A stretch of 64,000 bases of DNA from contig JASAMV010005983.1 of NCBI GenBank assembly GCA_030248065.1, positions 16,682 through 80,681 of the forward strand, read 5' to 3'. The stretch is from Rhynchonema sp. JSB1_4 (Eukaryota; Nematoda; Chromadorea; Monhysterida; Xyalidae). This document shows, piece by piece, positions 24,601-39,600 of this stretch (positions within the stretch are counted from its first letter, which is position 1; each line of letters begins with the position of its first letter). The translations under genes were made by a program, and so were the position numbers. Below the pieces are notes generated by a model. The model saw nothing but the letters and a program-made list of their open reading frames with translations, ran no database searches and was not told where the DNA came from.

Positions 24601-27600
24601 TGTAAACAACAATGGGCTTCGTTTAAAATGCTCTATTTGTTGTGTCACATACTGTATGTGATGATAATCTAACCGGACGTCCAGTGTAGTCGGGCAGCGT
24701 GATGGCCAGCGTGCAGATCGGATGCTGCGGTGGCAGATTCTCACCACGCATCTTCGGCTCCTTCATGAACGCAATTCGGCCCGACGCACCCGCCTCCTGG
24801 TCGTCTTGGTCGCGTAGCTGCATAGTATGTAAATGTTGATCACACAAACTCAAAGAAATGCAGTTGAAAATCGCACTTTATGTGCTTGTGATCTGCACCT
24901 ACCCGCATCAGGAACGCGAGTCGATTCTCTTGGAATGGTACGAAATACAAGTTGAGTTGATCGCCAGACTTTGTGACGGGCAGCAGATTGCCGGCAAACT
25001 CGAGGAACTGATGTCTGCCCGCCAACACCTCGACGTCACGCGATTTTGCGATCTCGGTGAAATGCTCCTGCTTTTCCAACGTTTTGTCCTCCTTGTCGTC
25101 GGTCATGCAGAACACTCTGCAAATGGATGGTGATGTTTGGAAGTTGAGTTGCAAGTTGAGAAAAACGACAAATCAATGATTCAAATCCCACTCCTTTCTC
25201 ACCTCAATTGTCCATCGGTCGGCTGCGTGCGACGCGCGAACACGACGAACTTTGCCATGTACGGCACGAGTGTCGCCTCGGTGTACACCTCCTGCGCCAT
25301 GCGCGCGGCGTCCCGCGGCGTTTGGCAGTCCATCAGCCAAAAACGTGCCGAAACCGTGGTGGTGAACGACACCAGGTCACCTGAACGTGACGATTGACCA
25401 TCAAAAATAGTTCGATCGACAGAACTCAGTTGCTGTCAACTAACCACTGAATGTCAACTGCGTGGTGCCAGTGATGTCCTCCCATTGTGCCGCCGATGTG
25501 CCACCAGTGATCGAGCACAACAGTCGCAGTGTCGGTGGCTCCTGGCCTGGCTGACCACTGCAATTGAAACATCACATGAGATCATTGTCTCGGCTTCACA
25601 CAAACTCCTGATTGCATGTTTGTTGCAGCCTTCTAACCTGTATTGTGTCAACATGCCCTTCTGCGTGCTCTGCGGCAACGGAATCGCCAACGTGATCGGT
25701 TTGTGGAATTTGCGACGTCGCGGCTCGACGGTCACGATTGGACTGACCGCGACGCGATTGCCATGCAGACGTTGGACCATCTCTTGCGGCACCGGATGCG
25801 CTTGCAACGACACTTTGATGGTCTTCGTCAGTGAACCCTCCGGGAACACGGCTTGAACCTGAATATGGGCATCATGTTTACGGATGTGAAACATTTGGAT
25901 CAGGTATCAGTGTTGTTGATCCGACTTTGTCCAAGAAGTACGATCCGATCAAATTCATATCTCACGAATGTGAGTTGTCCACTCCGATCTGATCCGATCA
26001 CCAAGTTTCATAGCTGCTCAGGTGTACGAATCAGATCACCAAAGTGACCATAAGTGCAAAAAATCGAATGTGACTTGCCTGCGGCACCACGGTCGAAATG
26101 ATCATTCCTCCGTCGGGTCCAACGGCGTGCACTTCCTGTCGGCAGCGTGTCACGACGGCGAAATACTGCGGGAAATCGTTAGTCAGAATTCGTGTGATTC
26201 GCGTTGTGTTCAGGTCCTCCAGCTGCGTCAATTCCTCGGCGTCAAACGATTCGTTGAGAACCTGTGATTAGGTTGATCATTGCATCTTATTGGGAATAAC
26301 GTACTGTATATGTGATCAACTGGTGGCAATAAACGTCAAAAGGGATGCACACCTCTTGCACAGCGTCTTCAGTGGCTTCCAACTGGTGTTCCTTCCAATG
26401 TTGTCCGTCATCCGACCGCAGAATGACAATCTCGCGTTCTCGACCGCGCAACGACGCGAAATGCGGCACCTCAAGGATGACCGGACCCAGGAACTTGGCG
26501 CCGGACGGGCCCATCTCCAGAATTCGACTTGCCAACGCCTCGCCCTCGGCCAGCGGCGGTGGATTCGCTAGTTTGTCCTGTAACACACGGTGTTACGCAT
26601 CCTGATGTTTCAAGGGCAACTGGTCAGCACACTGGGTACCTTTCTCAGATAGCGACAGGTGATGCGCATGGGCTGGGGCGCCTTGCGTGGCGGGACGATC
26701 AGCCGAACGCCACTGTGACGACAACCACGCATCGCACCGCCGCGTGCGTCGACCAGGAACGATATCAGGAAACTGAAAAAAGAAATCAATGATATTTGGA
26801 CGGTTGATTTTGATCGCAGGCGGTCACACACCAGGAAATAACACTCGAATGTGTGGCATTATGGAACATTGGTTTGTCTGGGACATTCGACATTGAGAAC
26901 TTCCTGGTGCGCGCCACCTTCTGACAGTATGAATGTGCTTAGTTGTGCCCAGAAAAATTGACCATGTGAAAAGTTTGTGATGTGACAGTATGTGATGTCC
27001 GGAAAGAGTGATTATGGCGGACCACACAAGTCGAAGCAACTGATATAATAAAAATGTCCATCAAACACCACAACACAACAACACGTTACACACCCGCTAA
27101 GCAATCAAGCCCTAAAGCTGTCTAGTTCTGATTTGTTTACTATTTCGAGTCAATATTTTTGAGTAGCGCTGGCGTTGTTATTAGTCAATATGGCACCCGA
27201 TATGAATCACGCGGTTGTGAGCAGGATATACATTGTCATTTTGGGTGACTGTTTGGGATCCACAATAACTCAGATCTGACTGTCCCTCACCCATCGCGGT
27301 GCGTCGTGCCACATTTGATGCACACGCTGCTGTCCTCATCTTCAGTACTAAAAGGTACACATCACATACGAATACAGCTTAATGGAACTATGTAAGCGCT
27401 GATAATAACATATTTGCAACGAAATTTAAACATAAAATGTCCGTCCTGCGTAATGCCTTCCCTTTAAAGCTTATTGCACTGCAAACTAACGGAATACACC
27501 CACCGACGCAACGTCACGTCACAAAAACTCAAGAAAAATGTCTATCAGATCATATATACCTCGTCCACTTGAGGTGACTGAAAAGTGTGTAGCAAAGGAT

Positions 27601-30600
27601 AGCATAGTGAAAGTCCCTGTGATTTGCACACCAAGCGCTACTATGCATGTTATGTAGAGTTTGTGACGTGATGTGTGAAAAGAAAGCCTGTGAAAAAGGA
27701 AACTAGCCAGAAACCAGCCAGTACTTCGTGTTTGGCTTGCCCTATTTTAGTGCAAAGCTGGAAGAGATGCGTCTAGAGATACAGCAAAGTTGACAGAAAT
27801 ATACATGCTCAGTGATTGAATGACACCAGCTAGTGCACAAAACAACACAACGTTGATACAGCCGCCCATGGGAAAACGGGCACTTACGTTTTTCGTGCGA
27901 TTTTGCTAAAAAAATAACTGATCGGGTTAAGTCTAGAAAGCATTTGGATACTGGAATCAATTGTTAGCTGTATAGTAGCAGACATCGCAGCTGCGTTGAG
28001 GTAACAACTATATCCAAAAATTGCACATCAGTTGAATCTTGCTGTGAGCAACAGGCAATTTTGTCAGACTCAGCACGCTTCCATGTTAATTGAGGCGATG
28101 CAGTTGAAAACAATGTTCACATAATATCCGTCCTGCTACCGGCATATCCCGTTTGCGTGACAAAGCAGATGTTCAGTGAATTTGCATTAGTTCGGGTAAA
28201 GTCTCGCGCACTCACCCAGAATGGACTGTGGCACGTCCGACGTCGACATTGTCAGCCACGTACTGCCCTGACTGGAAACCGTAGTCCAGATTCTGTTGCT
28301 GAAATGAACACGTATAGTGATGTGCTTGAACAGCCAGACTGTTTGACGGATTGCGCAGGCGGGACCGGCATAAAAAGGTCCTCGGGATCCCGTTCGAACC
28401 CTAGTTCAAAATCGGACACCAAATAGTAACCGCACCTGATGAGCTTTGATGATGGATTCGAGATCCTGATCCTGTTCCTGCACAGCGCCGGGCGGGCTGC
28501 CCACCATTTGTGCCCCGGCACCAACGGCGCTCATGTGCATTTCGTCGTGGTCGTCGAATCCGGCCGTTTGCGACTCGCCCAGATGCCGGCCGAGGTCTTC
28601 GCCGAACGATTCCGGTGGATGCACACCCCCGGCACCCTCGTCCGCTGAAATAGTGGGTCACAATGCGATTGGTGACAGAAATGGCAGTGCCCCCTGCTTC
28701 GATTGAGTCGTGTTGATGATCTCATGGTATCACTACTATGTATAGATTGTTCAGTGATGCACTTGACCAGGACCACAACAAGCTCTCAATCGCAGCAGGC
28801 GACACTTTCGTAAATGCAGGGTGATCGGTTGCTTTAGCGATACATTCGCAGCACGTGTGCTAAAGCGATACATTCGATTGGTTAGTCGCAGCCACACAAA
28901 AATCAACCGTAAAGTTAGATTAAGCACCTGTATAGCATGTCCGTAGCACGACAGGTGCGTTTGTGTAAGGTTCATATTCATCGTGTGACGTTAATAGAAA
29001 GCAAATGTGCAGTGAATAAAGCAGCAAAAAGTAGGGAGGCTCGATTGACGTATTGCGTGCTTGGTGGTTGTTAGAAATAGGCATGCAGCACCCAGGCTTA
29101 CACACAAACTACATGTACTGTATAACAGCAGCTTACGGTGGTTGGCTCGGACGGTGGGTGATGATTTTTTTCTCGAAAAGATACGGATAAGGGCTTGCAG
29201 CCAATGTTCGTAACGTTCGTGCATCTATGCGAACTGACTTGTGGGTGGTTTATGTCTGTTGTTGGGTCGGTAAAAATATGTGTGGTGGGGGCAAAATGAA
29301 ACTGACACAATAAAAATGAGCGGTGAATGTGCAAAGAGACGCTGCTCTCCTTTGTCTGTCCTGTGCGTCTTCGACAAAACTTGTACTTCCGAAAAACGAT
29401 TCTATGTTGTGTGTGCGTCTGCAGGAACCTAAAGCAGCCGGTGATTTAGGTGCAATGGGGCCAGTGCCAGTGCAAACCGATACGCCAACTGAACAGCTGT
29501 TGTGACCTATTTGTATCTTTGAGTTCACTCGGAGTGATATATGCGCGAAAAGTCAGTTCGTCTTGTTCCACGAGGTCAACTGCCGTCACGTGAGCGTGTG
29601 TGTGTGTGTTTGTGTGTAAGAGGGACGTCTATCATTCGGAATTCGCGGTCTGCCGCTGCTGAAGGCGAAAAGTCACACAGAAAAAGCTCGACTGCAGCAC
29701 AACACACACACATCTAATCTGCAATGACACAAGATACGGTGTACCAACAGTGTGCTTGTGCGTGCAACCAACACAAGTACATTACTGTATATATGTGGTG
29801 GTCGTGTATTCGTGTGTAACAGAACACCACACGTGTCAGCGCAGGGTGCAAACATGCAAAAAACAGCAGCACACACGAGTTAGTCAGTGCGGGGCGGCAC
29901 ATATTTGCGTCTGCAGCACACAATCATCACAATGTACCTCCGGTGACGTCTAGGTCGCTACCATGGTATCGTGTGACGTGTTCGTGCAATTGTCTGTGTT
30001 GTTCTCGCTGCATGGTGGCCAGCGGTGTCGATGTGGCCCCGGCACCGTTGTATCGCGAGTCCAACGTCGAATATGCCCCAGCCGTCAACATCGATGTGTG
30101 CATCGGGTCGTGTCCGTCAGTCGTCTCGATCAAATTGTCGAATCCGCCCTCGTACTGCAGATGTCGTTCGATGGTGCCGTGATGATCGTCGTGCTCGCCA
30201 CCTGAGTGAACACGTGTACGTACGAGAGGGACACACGCACTCGCACTCGTGCCGACACGCTCATGCGGACATCAGGTGCGATTGGACATGGTGGCTGCTG
30301 ACAATTCGGCTGCTGTCATCATTGACACCTCAATTCAGCAGTCAATCATGGCTTCAGCCCAATCGCCACTCCACTGACCCCCAATGCACAAAATGCGCAC
30401 ATTCTGACCGTGCCCTGTTGTGTCCGAAACAAACAGTGGTGAAGGGGGTGACTAGACTTCAATTGAACACTGTTTGTCTAACGACAGTGTTATACGCCAA
30501 CTGAAGCCTTCACAAAGTTTCAGTGAAACCCCAATTCTGGTGTTTTTGCTGTGATGTGCTGAGAAAGTAGTTGAAAAGGCCAGAATAAGAGCTTCTTTGA

Positions 30601-33600
30601 GAATGCATCAAACTCTAGAGACTGTACTGCACGTCACGCACTGAAGGTACGGATATACGATACGAAAAAGAGGAGGCTACATGACATTACGTTTTCTGTC
30701 ACGCATACGCTATGGGCACCACTGATAGAGAGGGCACATCAGCTACAAGTATTGACAGGTTTCATAAAATATGCGGTTGCGCCGAAAGGCTTGCCATAGG
30801 AAGAGTGGTAGTGTTGCATTTGAAACGGAGAAACAAGGACAGCAGCGTTCCAGAGCCATATAGTAATGCAGCATCTTGCACTTCGTTGCTATGTGGATAA
30901 CGAGGCAGAGCAGTTGCCCCGCTAGATGATGTTTCAAACGTCAGTGATTAAACCTTCGTCTTCGGACTCGGACAAGAACGTTTCGTTCATTGCCTCTGGA
31001 TTTTGTGGTCTGTATTTCTCCTCCATTACAGTAGTCGTCTCGGTGATTACGGTAGTTTCGGTTACGGTACGTAACGTTTCGATGACGGACACGTAGCCCA
31101 GGCGCTGAGCGATTGCCAACGGCGTTTGACCGGCCTGCGCGTGTGGATTTACACGTTTATAGACAGTCGTGTAACCCGCGCCTGACTGTTACACTCATCT
31201 CAGAAAAAGAACAACAAAAACACAATTCAATCTCTACCAACCGTGGTTTGAGCATTAGGCGACGCGCCCTGCTCCAACAGCACGCGCACGACCGAGTTGT
31301 GTCCCTGTTGTGCTGCCTGATGCAACGGGGTGTACCCCGCACGCGTGGCCGTGTCCACCTTGGCACCATTGGCCAATAGGAATCGAACCATGTTGATCTG
31401 GCCGAAATGGCACGCCACATGTAGCGGGGTGTAGCCAGCCTTGGTCTTCGGATCGATCTGACCCTTGTGTTTCGCCAGCACCTGAACATGGTAGCATGCG
31501 CCAACGTTGTCAATAATGACGAAAAACCACACTAATAACGGGGAGCGCATGTACATTCCAAAATCCTTTGTGAACAAAAAAATGGCTTTCTTCGACTGGG
31601 GCTCGAACCCAGGTCTTCCGCCTAACCGGGGCATTGCACTACCAACTGAGCTATCGAAGTGCCTGCCCTTGGACGCAAAGTTTTTGGTCATATACGTATG
31701 CGATTGTGATTGCCGTTTCTGCTGTGATGCACAGACCCACAAACTCACCCATTGCTTCAAAACCACAATGCAAAACAAACCTCTGCGACGCTCACGCGAT
31801 CCTCTTGCGCACACATGTGCATTGGCGTCAGGCCATTCTTGGCTGAAGCGTCCGGGTTTGCCTGCAAAACAAACGTCAGACCAATACCATCGACAGGTTC
31901 AACATACTAGTTTCAACTTCAAGTGAGATTTTATAAAACGGTCACAGGCACCTTGTGTTCGAGCAGCATTGCCGACATATCGCGATGTCCCTCTTGTGCA
32001 CTCAGATGCAGCGGACTGAATCCGGCCTTGGACTCGGAGTTCGGGTCGGCTTTGAACTGCAGCAGCTGGCTGGCGATCTCCATCTGCACAATTGCAAATC
32101 ACGTGAAGTTAAGAATATGGTGCACATGTATATCCGAAAAGGTTTACAGGTACCTGATTCTTCTTGGCAGCAATATGCAACGGCGTGTAGCCATTCTTTG
32201 CGGCGGCATGCGGACTCGCGCCCTTCTCCAGCAACAACAGCGCGATCTTGTCGTTGTTGTAGTGTGCAGCGACGTGCAACGGTGTCACCTGGTTCTTGCC
32301 TTCGATGTCCACAGGCGTGCCTCGCTCCAACAACAACTTCGCCACCTGTTTAGATTGCAGAAATATAATCTCGAAGTTTCTTCAAAATCTAGTTACAGTC
32401 GGCACTCACGTTATAGTTTCCGTATTTGGACGCCAGATGGAGTGGCGTGAAGCCCTTCTTTGTCAGCACGTCCTTATGCGCTTTGTGATCCAACAAGATT
32501 GTGGCTACCTGAAACGTCACTCACTTGCAGGTAACTATTGATTCAAATGGTCAACGAACGCTCATCAAACGAAGTATAAACATGAACATGATGGCTGACC
32601 TCCTCCTGTCCCTCCTTTGCGGCGATGTGCAGCGGTGTGTACTGGTCACGTGTGGCTGCATTCACATCCGCGTTCGCTTGTATCAACAACATGCAAATGT
32701 CGGTGTTGCCCAGTCGCGACGAAATGTGCAAGGGCGTTTGCAGCTCACGTGCCTTGGCGTCAACCTGCAGATCACGAAATGGGTTGGCAAAGTGGTGATC
32801 AGGGTCGGCCCTGATTTGGGTCGCATGACCTTTTGTATCTTAGTCGAACCACTGGTCAATGTCAGCGTAAATGTTGTATGAAGCTACGAAGCGCTGGTCG
32901 AAAGTAGTTGCACCAGTTAGTCACAAAGCAGTCTCAATACGAGAAGAGTCACGTGACACCAAGACAGATCCGATCCGGCCCGATGACCAAATTTGATAAC
33001 ATTCCCTCAATTGTCACATAAGTTTAATGCCCGCTTACCGTGGCACCATTTCGCAGCAGAATGCGCACGATGTCGGTCTGATTTGCGCGTGCCGCCAGAT
33101 GCAGTGGCGTCTCGCCGCGTACGGTGGTCACGTCGACGACCGCGCCTTGTTGGATCAGGTAGATGACGATGTTCATACAACCCATGAATGATGCGACGTG
33201 CAACGGTGTCAGACCGGACTGAAGTGGAAAGGTTGAGCATGGAAATTCGTGTGCCAAAAACAAAACAGTAAAACGTGTGGTCTAAAAAGTCTTATACCTC
33301 TGTCGTGGCCTCAATCGACGCCTGGTATTTCAACAACAGCTCAACGACCTTGATTCGATTTTTCTTGCACGCGATGTGCAGCGGCGTGAATCCGTTGAGA
33401 GCACGTGCGTTCGGATCGGCTTGACGGTCGAGCAACAGCTTGGCAACGCGCACCTGCAAGTGGATTTTGTGTTATGATGATTGTCTGTAATTTCAAAAAA
33501 TGTTAGAAAATCAGAACAGAAAAGCTAAAACCCACATGTCCACAATGTGCAGCGACATGCAGCGGCGTCAGATAGTCGACGGTGACGTCATCCACCGGTG

Positions 33601-36600
33601 CTCGATGGTAGAGCAGAATGCGAGCCGAATCGACGTTGTCACCTTGCGCTGCCATATGCAGCGGGGCCAGACCGTTCTGCACAAATTTTGGATAAAAAAG
33701 TTGTTGGTCAACAGACTGTCTGCGCTTTGGACAATTGTAATCAAAGCTGGTCGAGAAATCAGTGGCATTAGTAAGTCTCAGAATAGCCTTCAAAACGTCA
33801 TGTGGTCAAAACCCTGTGAAACATCACCAAGTTTGATACTGACACAGAAAGTTCTTCACGAAAAACCACCGAATGGCTGCGTAACCGACCTTTGTCTTTG
33901 CGCTGATTGGCGCGCCCTTTTCGAGCAGGAGATCAACGACCTGGTCGTGTCCCGAGCGTGCAGCACAATGCAACGGGGTCAACAGGTCACGTGTGCGACA
34001 GTCGATCACCGCGCCGTGCGCCAATAACATCGAGACCTGAAAGAGATATGTATGTTTGAAAATATAATTTTGCTTGATCGAGGGAATAGAAAAATTCTCT
34101 GCATTCAGCTAAAGACATCCAAACCGACCATTTCCGCACGTCCCCACTTGGACGCGACATGCAAGGGCGTGATGTTGTGTCGCGCTTGAAAGTTGACATT
34201 GGCGCCCTTCTCCAGAAGCAGCTGACCGATCGCGCCGTTGCCGTAGTGCGCGGCGATGTGCAGTGGGGTGAAGCCGGACTGAAATCGGGTTGACGTCATT
34301 CAAATGCAGAAAGCGACAAAAATGTGTGTCAAATAAGACATAAAACAAAATCGAGTAAATAATACAGGCAGAAACGACCTTGCTGGTCACATCTGGATTG
34401 TGTTCGTTCTGCAACAAGAGTGTCGCCGCTTTTGTGTCGTCCTTCTTGGCAGCGATGTGCAGCGCCGGCAGTCGCACTTTGCCTCGCGTGTCGTTCTCCA
34501 ACAGAATCGCCACTACGCGGTCGTGACCCTGAATAGCGGACGGGCATGGGTGGCTGATGTTTCACGAAACCAAACTCGTCTCGTCTTTCTGATTGCAGTG
34601 CAATACATACTGCATACTGTGGGCTTTGAGACATGAATATATGTATCTGACGCCAGGTGACATACGCTGCCGCTAACTATAAACAGACAATTGCTGCCAT
34701 TGGGATGTCACAATCAATAGTACAAACCTGTTGCAGCGCAACTGCCAGTGGTGTAAATCCATCTTCGGTTGCGAGACTCTGGTTGGCTCCGTTGATCAGC
34801 AGTAGCGTGACCACCGAATCGTGGTTTTCTTGTGCGGCCATGTACAGTGGCGTGAAACCGCTCTGCAATTCAACAAAGTACTGTATTATGAAAATCAATC
34901 ATAAAAGGTATAGCACAGAGTTCCACCCGCCAGAACTTACCAATGACTGCACGTTCACATTGGCTCCATATTCAATGAGAATCTTGACGATTGCCTCCTG
35001 GCCAGCCAATGCGCCAATATGCAACGCAGTGTTTCCTTTCTGCAATGGAGCACGAGTTGTGTGAAACATCAAGGCAAGCACCTTTTTGGAGATGCCGTCG
35101 GTTCTGGTTTGGTCTTGACCTGGTCACGTGAGTTCTTGTGTTGCAGTTAGAGGTTTATTCGTGAGTCGACATGACACAAATTTTGGCTAGCATAAAACTT
35201 GTACCCTTGTAAAATGCTTTTACGCTGGTCGAACCTGCTGGTATTACCTAATGTGTCTCTAACACACAATCTAACACGACCAAGCCAAGACCGGACCAAT
35301 CATGGTGTTTGATAGTGATACAAATCTAAATCGTTCCTCCACTGCCCAACCAACCTTGGTGGCCGAGTCGACGTGTGCGCCCCTGTTCAACAACTCCCTG
35401 ACGATGTCCGAGTGTCCCTCTTTGCTGGCCAGATGCAATGCGTTCAGTCCATTCGCGTTGGCCGCGTTGATGTCGACGCCGGTCTTGAGCACCTCCAGTA
35501 CTCGGTCAAGGTTGCCGTTGCGTGCCGCTCGCAGCAGACTCGACGAACCCTCCGTCTGCAAGGGAATGGGACAACGGTTGGGGCGCTGGCACAACGGTCT
35601 GGCACTCTCGTGCGATTGTGCCGAAGACCAGCTCCAAAGCAAAACTTCTGCTGAATTTTTCTGCGTGAGCTGGAAACTGAGGTCTGTTGCTTGAAAAAAA
35701 AATGTACTTGCCATTTTGGTATTTCAGATTTCAGATTGTTTCAGGTTTCTACATCGACTTTCTGTGGATGAGATGAGTCCAATATTGAATGAGAGCAATT
35801 GGTGTGTTTGCTGCACCGCGACGGTGTAGCGGTTTGTTTTGTTCCCAATTTTATGATACAATTTCGGTAATAAATATACGAGGAAATCGCACGAATGAGC
35901 AAAATATAGGGATTTGTACAAGCTGAAAGGCACAACAATAAATGGGTGTAAAATATGCGATGACGAAGTCGGTAAAATATGAAACCGTTCAGTTTGGAGC
36001 TGAAAACGCTACAACCGGCTTGATTACCTATGTTTATGATTAAAGTGAAAGCAGCTTACTAAGCCATTTATGTAGCATATCGCTTATCAAAACTTTCAGG
36101 CTGTTCTAACGTTCACATGCTGCTTTGGTGGTGTGTCTATGTGAAACACTTTGGGCGCCGGAGCGTATACCCATTTTGATAAAAAGATATACAAAACACA
36201 CGAGCGCAGGGTTTTTGGGTTTGTGCACTTACAGCAGCAGCATGGGGCCTGGATGGAAAGCGCTGCAACAACATGCCGGCATTATCTTACTATTGAGCAG
36301 CATTTTACTGGTGATACATGTACAACAGTTTGGGTCTGTAAACGACCGCGCGTAATAAAACTGAGCATATATAGGTACATAGATACCCAGCGAAACAAGT
36401 TTGCAAAACGTCCGGCTACACCACTTTCGGGTATGTGCGCGAGAGAGAGAGGGGCAGTTTTTTTTGCAAAAAAGAAATTTAATGCATTCTGACGGTCGTG
36501 GGCGCACCGCATAATGCGCGCTGCACGCAGTTAAAGATCCAACTATCGCAAAAAATGTAGCGCTTTATTGCGCAAAAAACAATAACAAAATTACGGACCC

Positions 36601-39600
36601 TTGAACTGAATCACTTCACGAAAAGGTGACTAGGATCTGAACAGGATTAATCCAACATATGTATATACAAGGTGCACCTACCGAAGTGCATACCATGCGC
36701 AAAAAGCGTGCGAGGCTGCTGGTAGGCCAAGGCCGCTAGCTGAGCTTAATAACTTAAGCCGACGGGCGTAATTTAGCTGGTGCAATTTGAACACCCACCC
36801 ACGGACTGTACATATGTCAGATGCGGGCGGGCTTGGCGGGTGGACGCGAACTGCATGTGCGCGTAAAAAACGCACGTCGATGGATATTAGGCAAGCTTTG
36901 GTGTTCGTTGACGCTCTTGAAATCTGATACATTGCTGCCGCACACCAACGGTACGTTGCGTTTGTGTGCATTGCCAACATGTACACACACACCGGTTGAT
37001 AGATCACAAACGGAGAAAAAGGGCGAAAAAGCAGTCGGAGCCAACCAACGTGGCAGACTTGATGCATTATGCAGCATTCGCCGTCGCACACTTACACGCG
37101 CGAGGGGCCACTTGCTCCCACCACGTGCTACACAACCGGTGCTTCGGACTGCGCCGCTGACTAATGAGCTAAATTGGCTCAATTGAAAGCCAGCTCGCAT
37201 ATCCCCCGGACAATTTTTCGCGCAATTTAACGCCGATTTTCTGCCCGAAGCCCCATCAGGACGCTAACAATGTGAAACATTGAAGATGAGACGAGCAAGA
37301 CCATATGCATAGCCGTATCCTGCAGCCAGCTACCGGCTATGGAGCTGACTTTATTACTGCAACATGCCGCAGCCAGCCATCGTGCACAAGCCACTGCTGC
37401 TGCTGCTATAGGAGCGGTTATCGAACGACTTGCCAGCTACACGTACAGAAGCGGCTGTCTATCTGGCTGGCTGCTGGTTCAAAGCCGGCGCGCGCACGAG
37501 CGGGCTGCTGTGAGCTGGCAAAATGAAAAATACATCTCATATCGTTGGGACACACGTGTGGTTGAGACAAAGGGCAGAGTGCTCTCGCCGTAGTACATCC
37601 TGCTGCTGCCTTCAAATGGAATGCCTGCCAGACGCAGTTGGTTTGGTTCAGGGATGTTTTTGTTGCACGTCAGCCAGCAAGTGGGCTGGGCAACAATAAA
37701 AGTACGACGTTGGTGTTAAAAGAATACTAGCTGTTGCCGAGAGAAGCGAATACTCTTAACACCAACGTGCTTCATTGTTGTTGCCCAGCCCAGAGCTGGC
37801 CATTTATAAAAGTTGCAAAGAGAGCGAGGATCAAGTGAATTTTGAAGGAAATATAAATTATAATCAGCGCAAGCTTATGGAGAATTAATCAAACGCAGGA
37901 TTAAATGAAATGAACGCGCACTGGCAATCTTTTAGGCACAAGTTGAACGACACAACCGAAGAACGGACCGTTATGTCAGTCAGAAAAGTTGGCACGCGCG
38001 AGTCTGCGTGGACAGCAGAATCCATCGTCAACATCAAAAACACATGTTCTTGCATCGGCCTCAACGAAAGAAATACCACTTCACCTGTGGAGGAACTGAA
38101 TGACGGGAACCTGTTAACCACCCTCGATGGCGAAAGACGCGCCCAGAAATTAACGCACCATGAAGGTTAACAACACGCAAAAAACAAGCGCCAATGGGGC
38201 AATGTGAGGAACCTGCATATTTTGGGTGTGTACAACACGCATTGGCAAGGCTGAGGCAAAAGAGATTGGCTGTGATACCTCCACACTGGTAGGCACATGT
38301 ACATAGCAGCACATTTATTTGTTGCTTGGTCACTCACTGGAACGGTGGAGATTCGGACTTGTAGTTAAATTTTGACAAAAGCTGTTAAAAAAATTTTGTG
38401 ACCACATCTGACCCATCAAAAGCTCATAAATGGTCGTTGTTTTAACCGATTGACATTTTGTTGCCCTGATGTACGTACATCAGGAACCATAAACACATAG
38501 CACAGCCGATGGTGCAATTGCCAAACACAGAGGGAATGCAGTGAGTGTTTGGCGTATACATGTACGGGTCGCGATCCTTCTCTCTCTGGCCGGATACGCG
38601 CAAAACAACAGCAGCGCTCAATGGCCACAGCACTGTGCTGCATTGCAACAAACGCGCGCGGGGCATTGGGGGCACATTTATGATCATTGTGCTCTCTGTT
38701 GTACATTCACTCACTAACTGCTCTGCTCTGCCTGTGTACACTTGATTTTATTCGTACTACACGTGTTACTGCAAGTGACCACCAAATCCCAAAAATTGCA
38801 CAGAACTACATGCCACAAAATTACATCCAACACACACACTGTTGTTATTATTTGGTGCTGTTGCTGCCAAATAGGATGAGCGCTGTTGTTTTCAGATCTC
38901 TGGATGAACCTAGACTTGCACATAGGTACTTTACTTGTGTGTTGGAATTGTAAAACTGACCCCCAACTGATGACAAGGGTTGCACCACACGGTGGGCCAA
39001 ACTGAGAACTGATGTCACAAAGGGTTGAGACTTGGGGACGGGAACCATACTTCATAAAAAGATGCGCACATCAAACTCGTGAAAGGATGCCGATGTGAAT
39101 ACACCACAAAATGCATGTGTTTGGGCAGTGGACAATGCAAGATTACATGGGGCGATAAGAATAAATGCATTTTGCAGAACAAGTGTGTCAGGGTAAGCTT
39201 CTCCTATCATGAAACAAAGTAAATGCAAAGGACGGGAATGAGCCAACAAACTGAAACTGAAGTTCTCTGATTATGGACCCAACTAACACGGACAATGACC
39301 GTGTTTGCCCATGCCGTGTATCGTGTTTCACATAAATTGCAGTTTTTATTGTCCGTGGCTCCATGCATACGTAAACCATATCGCTTGCCAGACAAAACGG
39401 TGTGCATTATGTCATGTCTATGGCGTGCGAACGAAGTCGTTCGCCTTCAGTTCGATTGCGCAACGAAGCCACAATTCCTGTTTCATGTTATACCAGCGAG
39501 CGGCACGGGGCCTTTGTATTCATTGTCGGCTACATCATGCTCGACGGCCAACTTGAATACTAACATTTGAACAGCTGCCATGAGCTGTAGGAATTGAGAA

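Noticed and set aside
29595..29625. GT-rich microsatellite as a regulatory site
   Set aside because: Ordinary short tandem repeat inside an intron; nothing links it to regulation.
31588..31660. Functional threonine tRNA
   Set aside because: Missing U33, stem mismatches and a GGT anticodon not used in eukaryotic nuclei.
31781..31795. Earlier GTGAGC donor in the ankyrin exon ending at 31781
   Set aside because: Using it would delete five residues conserved in remembered UNC-44; the GAG|GTTTGT donor restores the repeat length.
36817..37200. Overlapping frames on both strands near 37 kb as ankyrin first exons
   Set aside because: No phase-0 AAG|GT donor and no coding-like composition, unlike the five accepted candidates.
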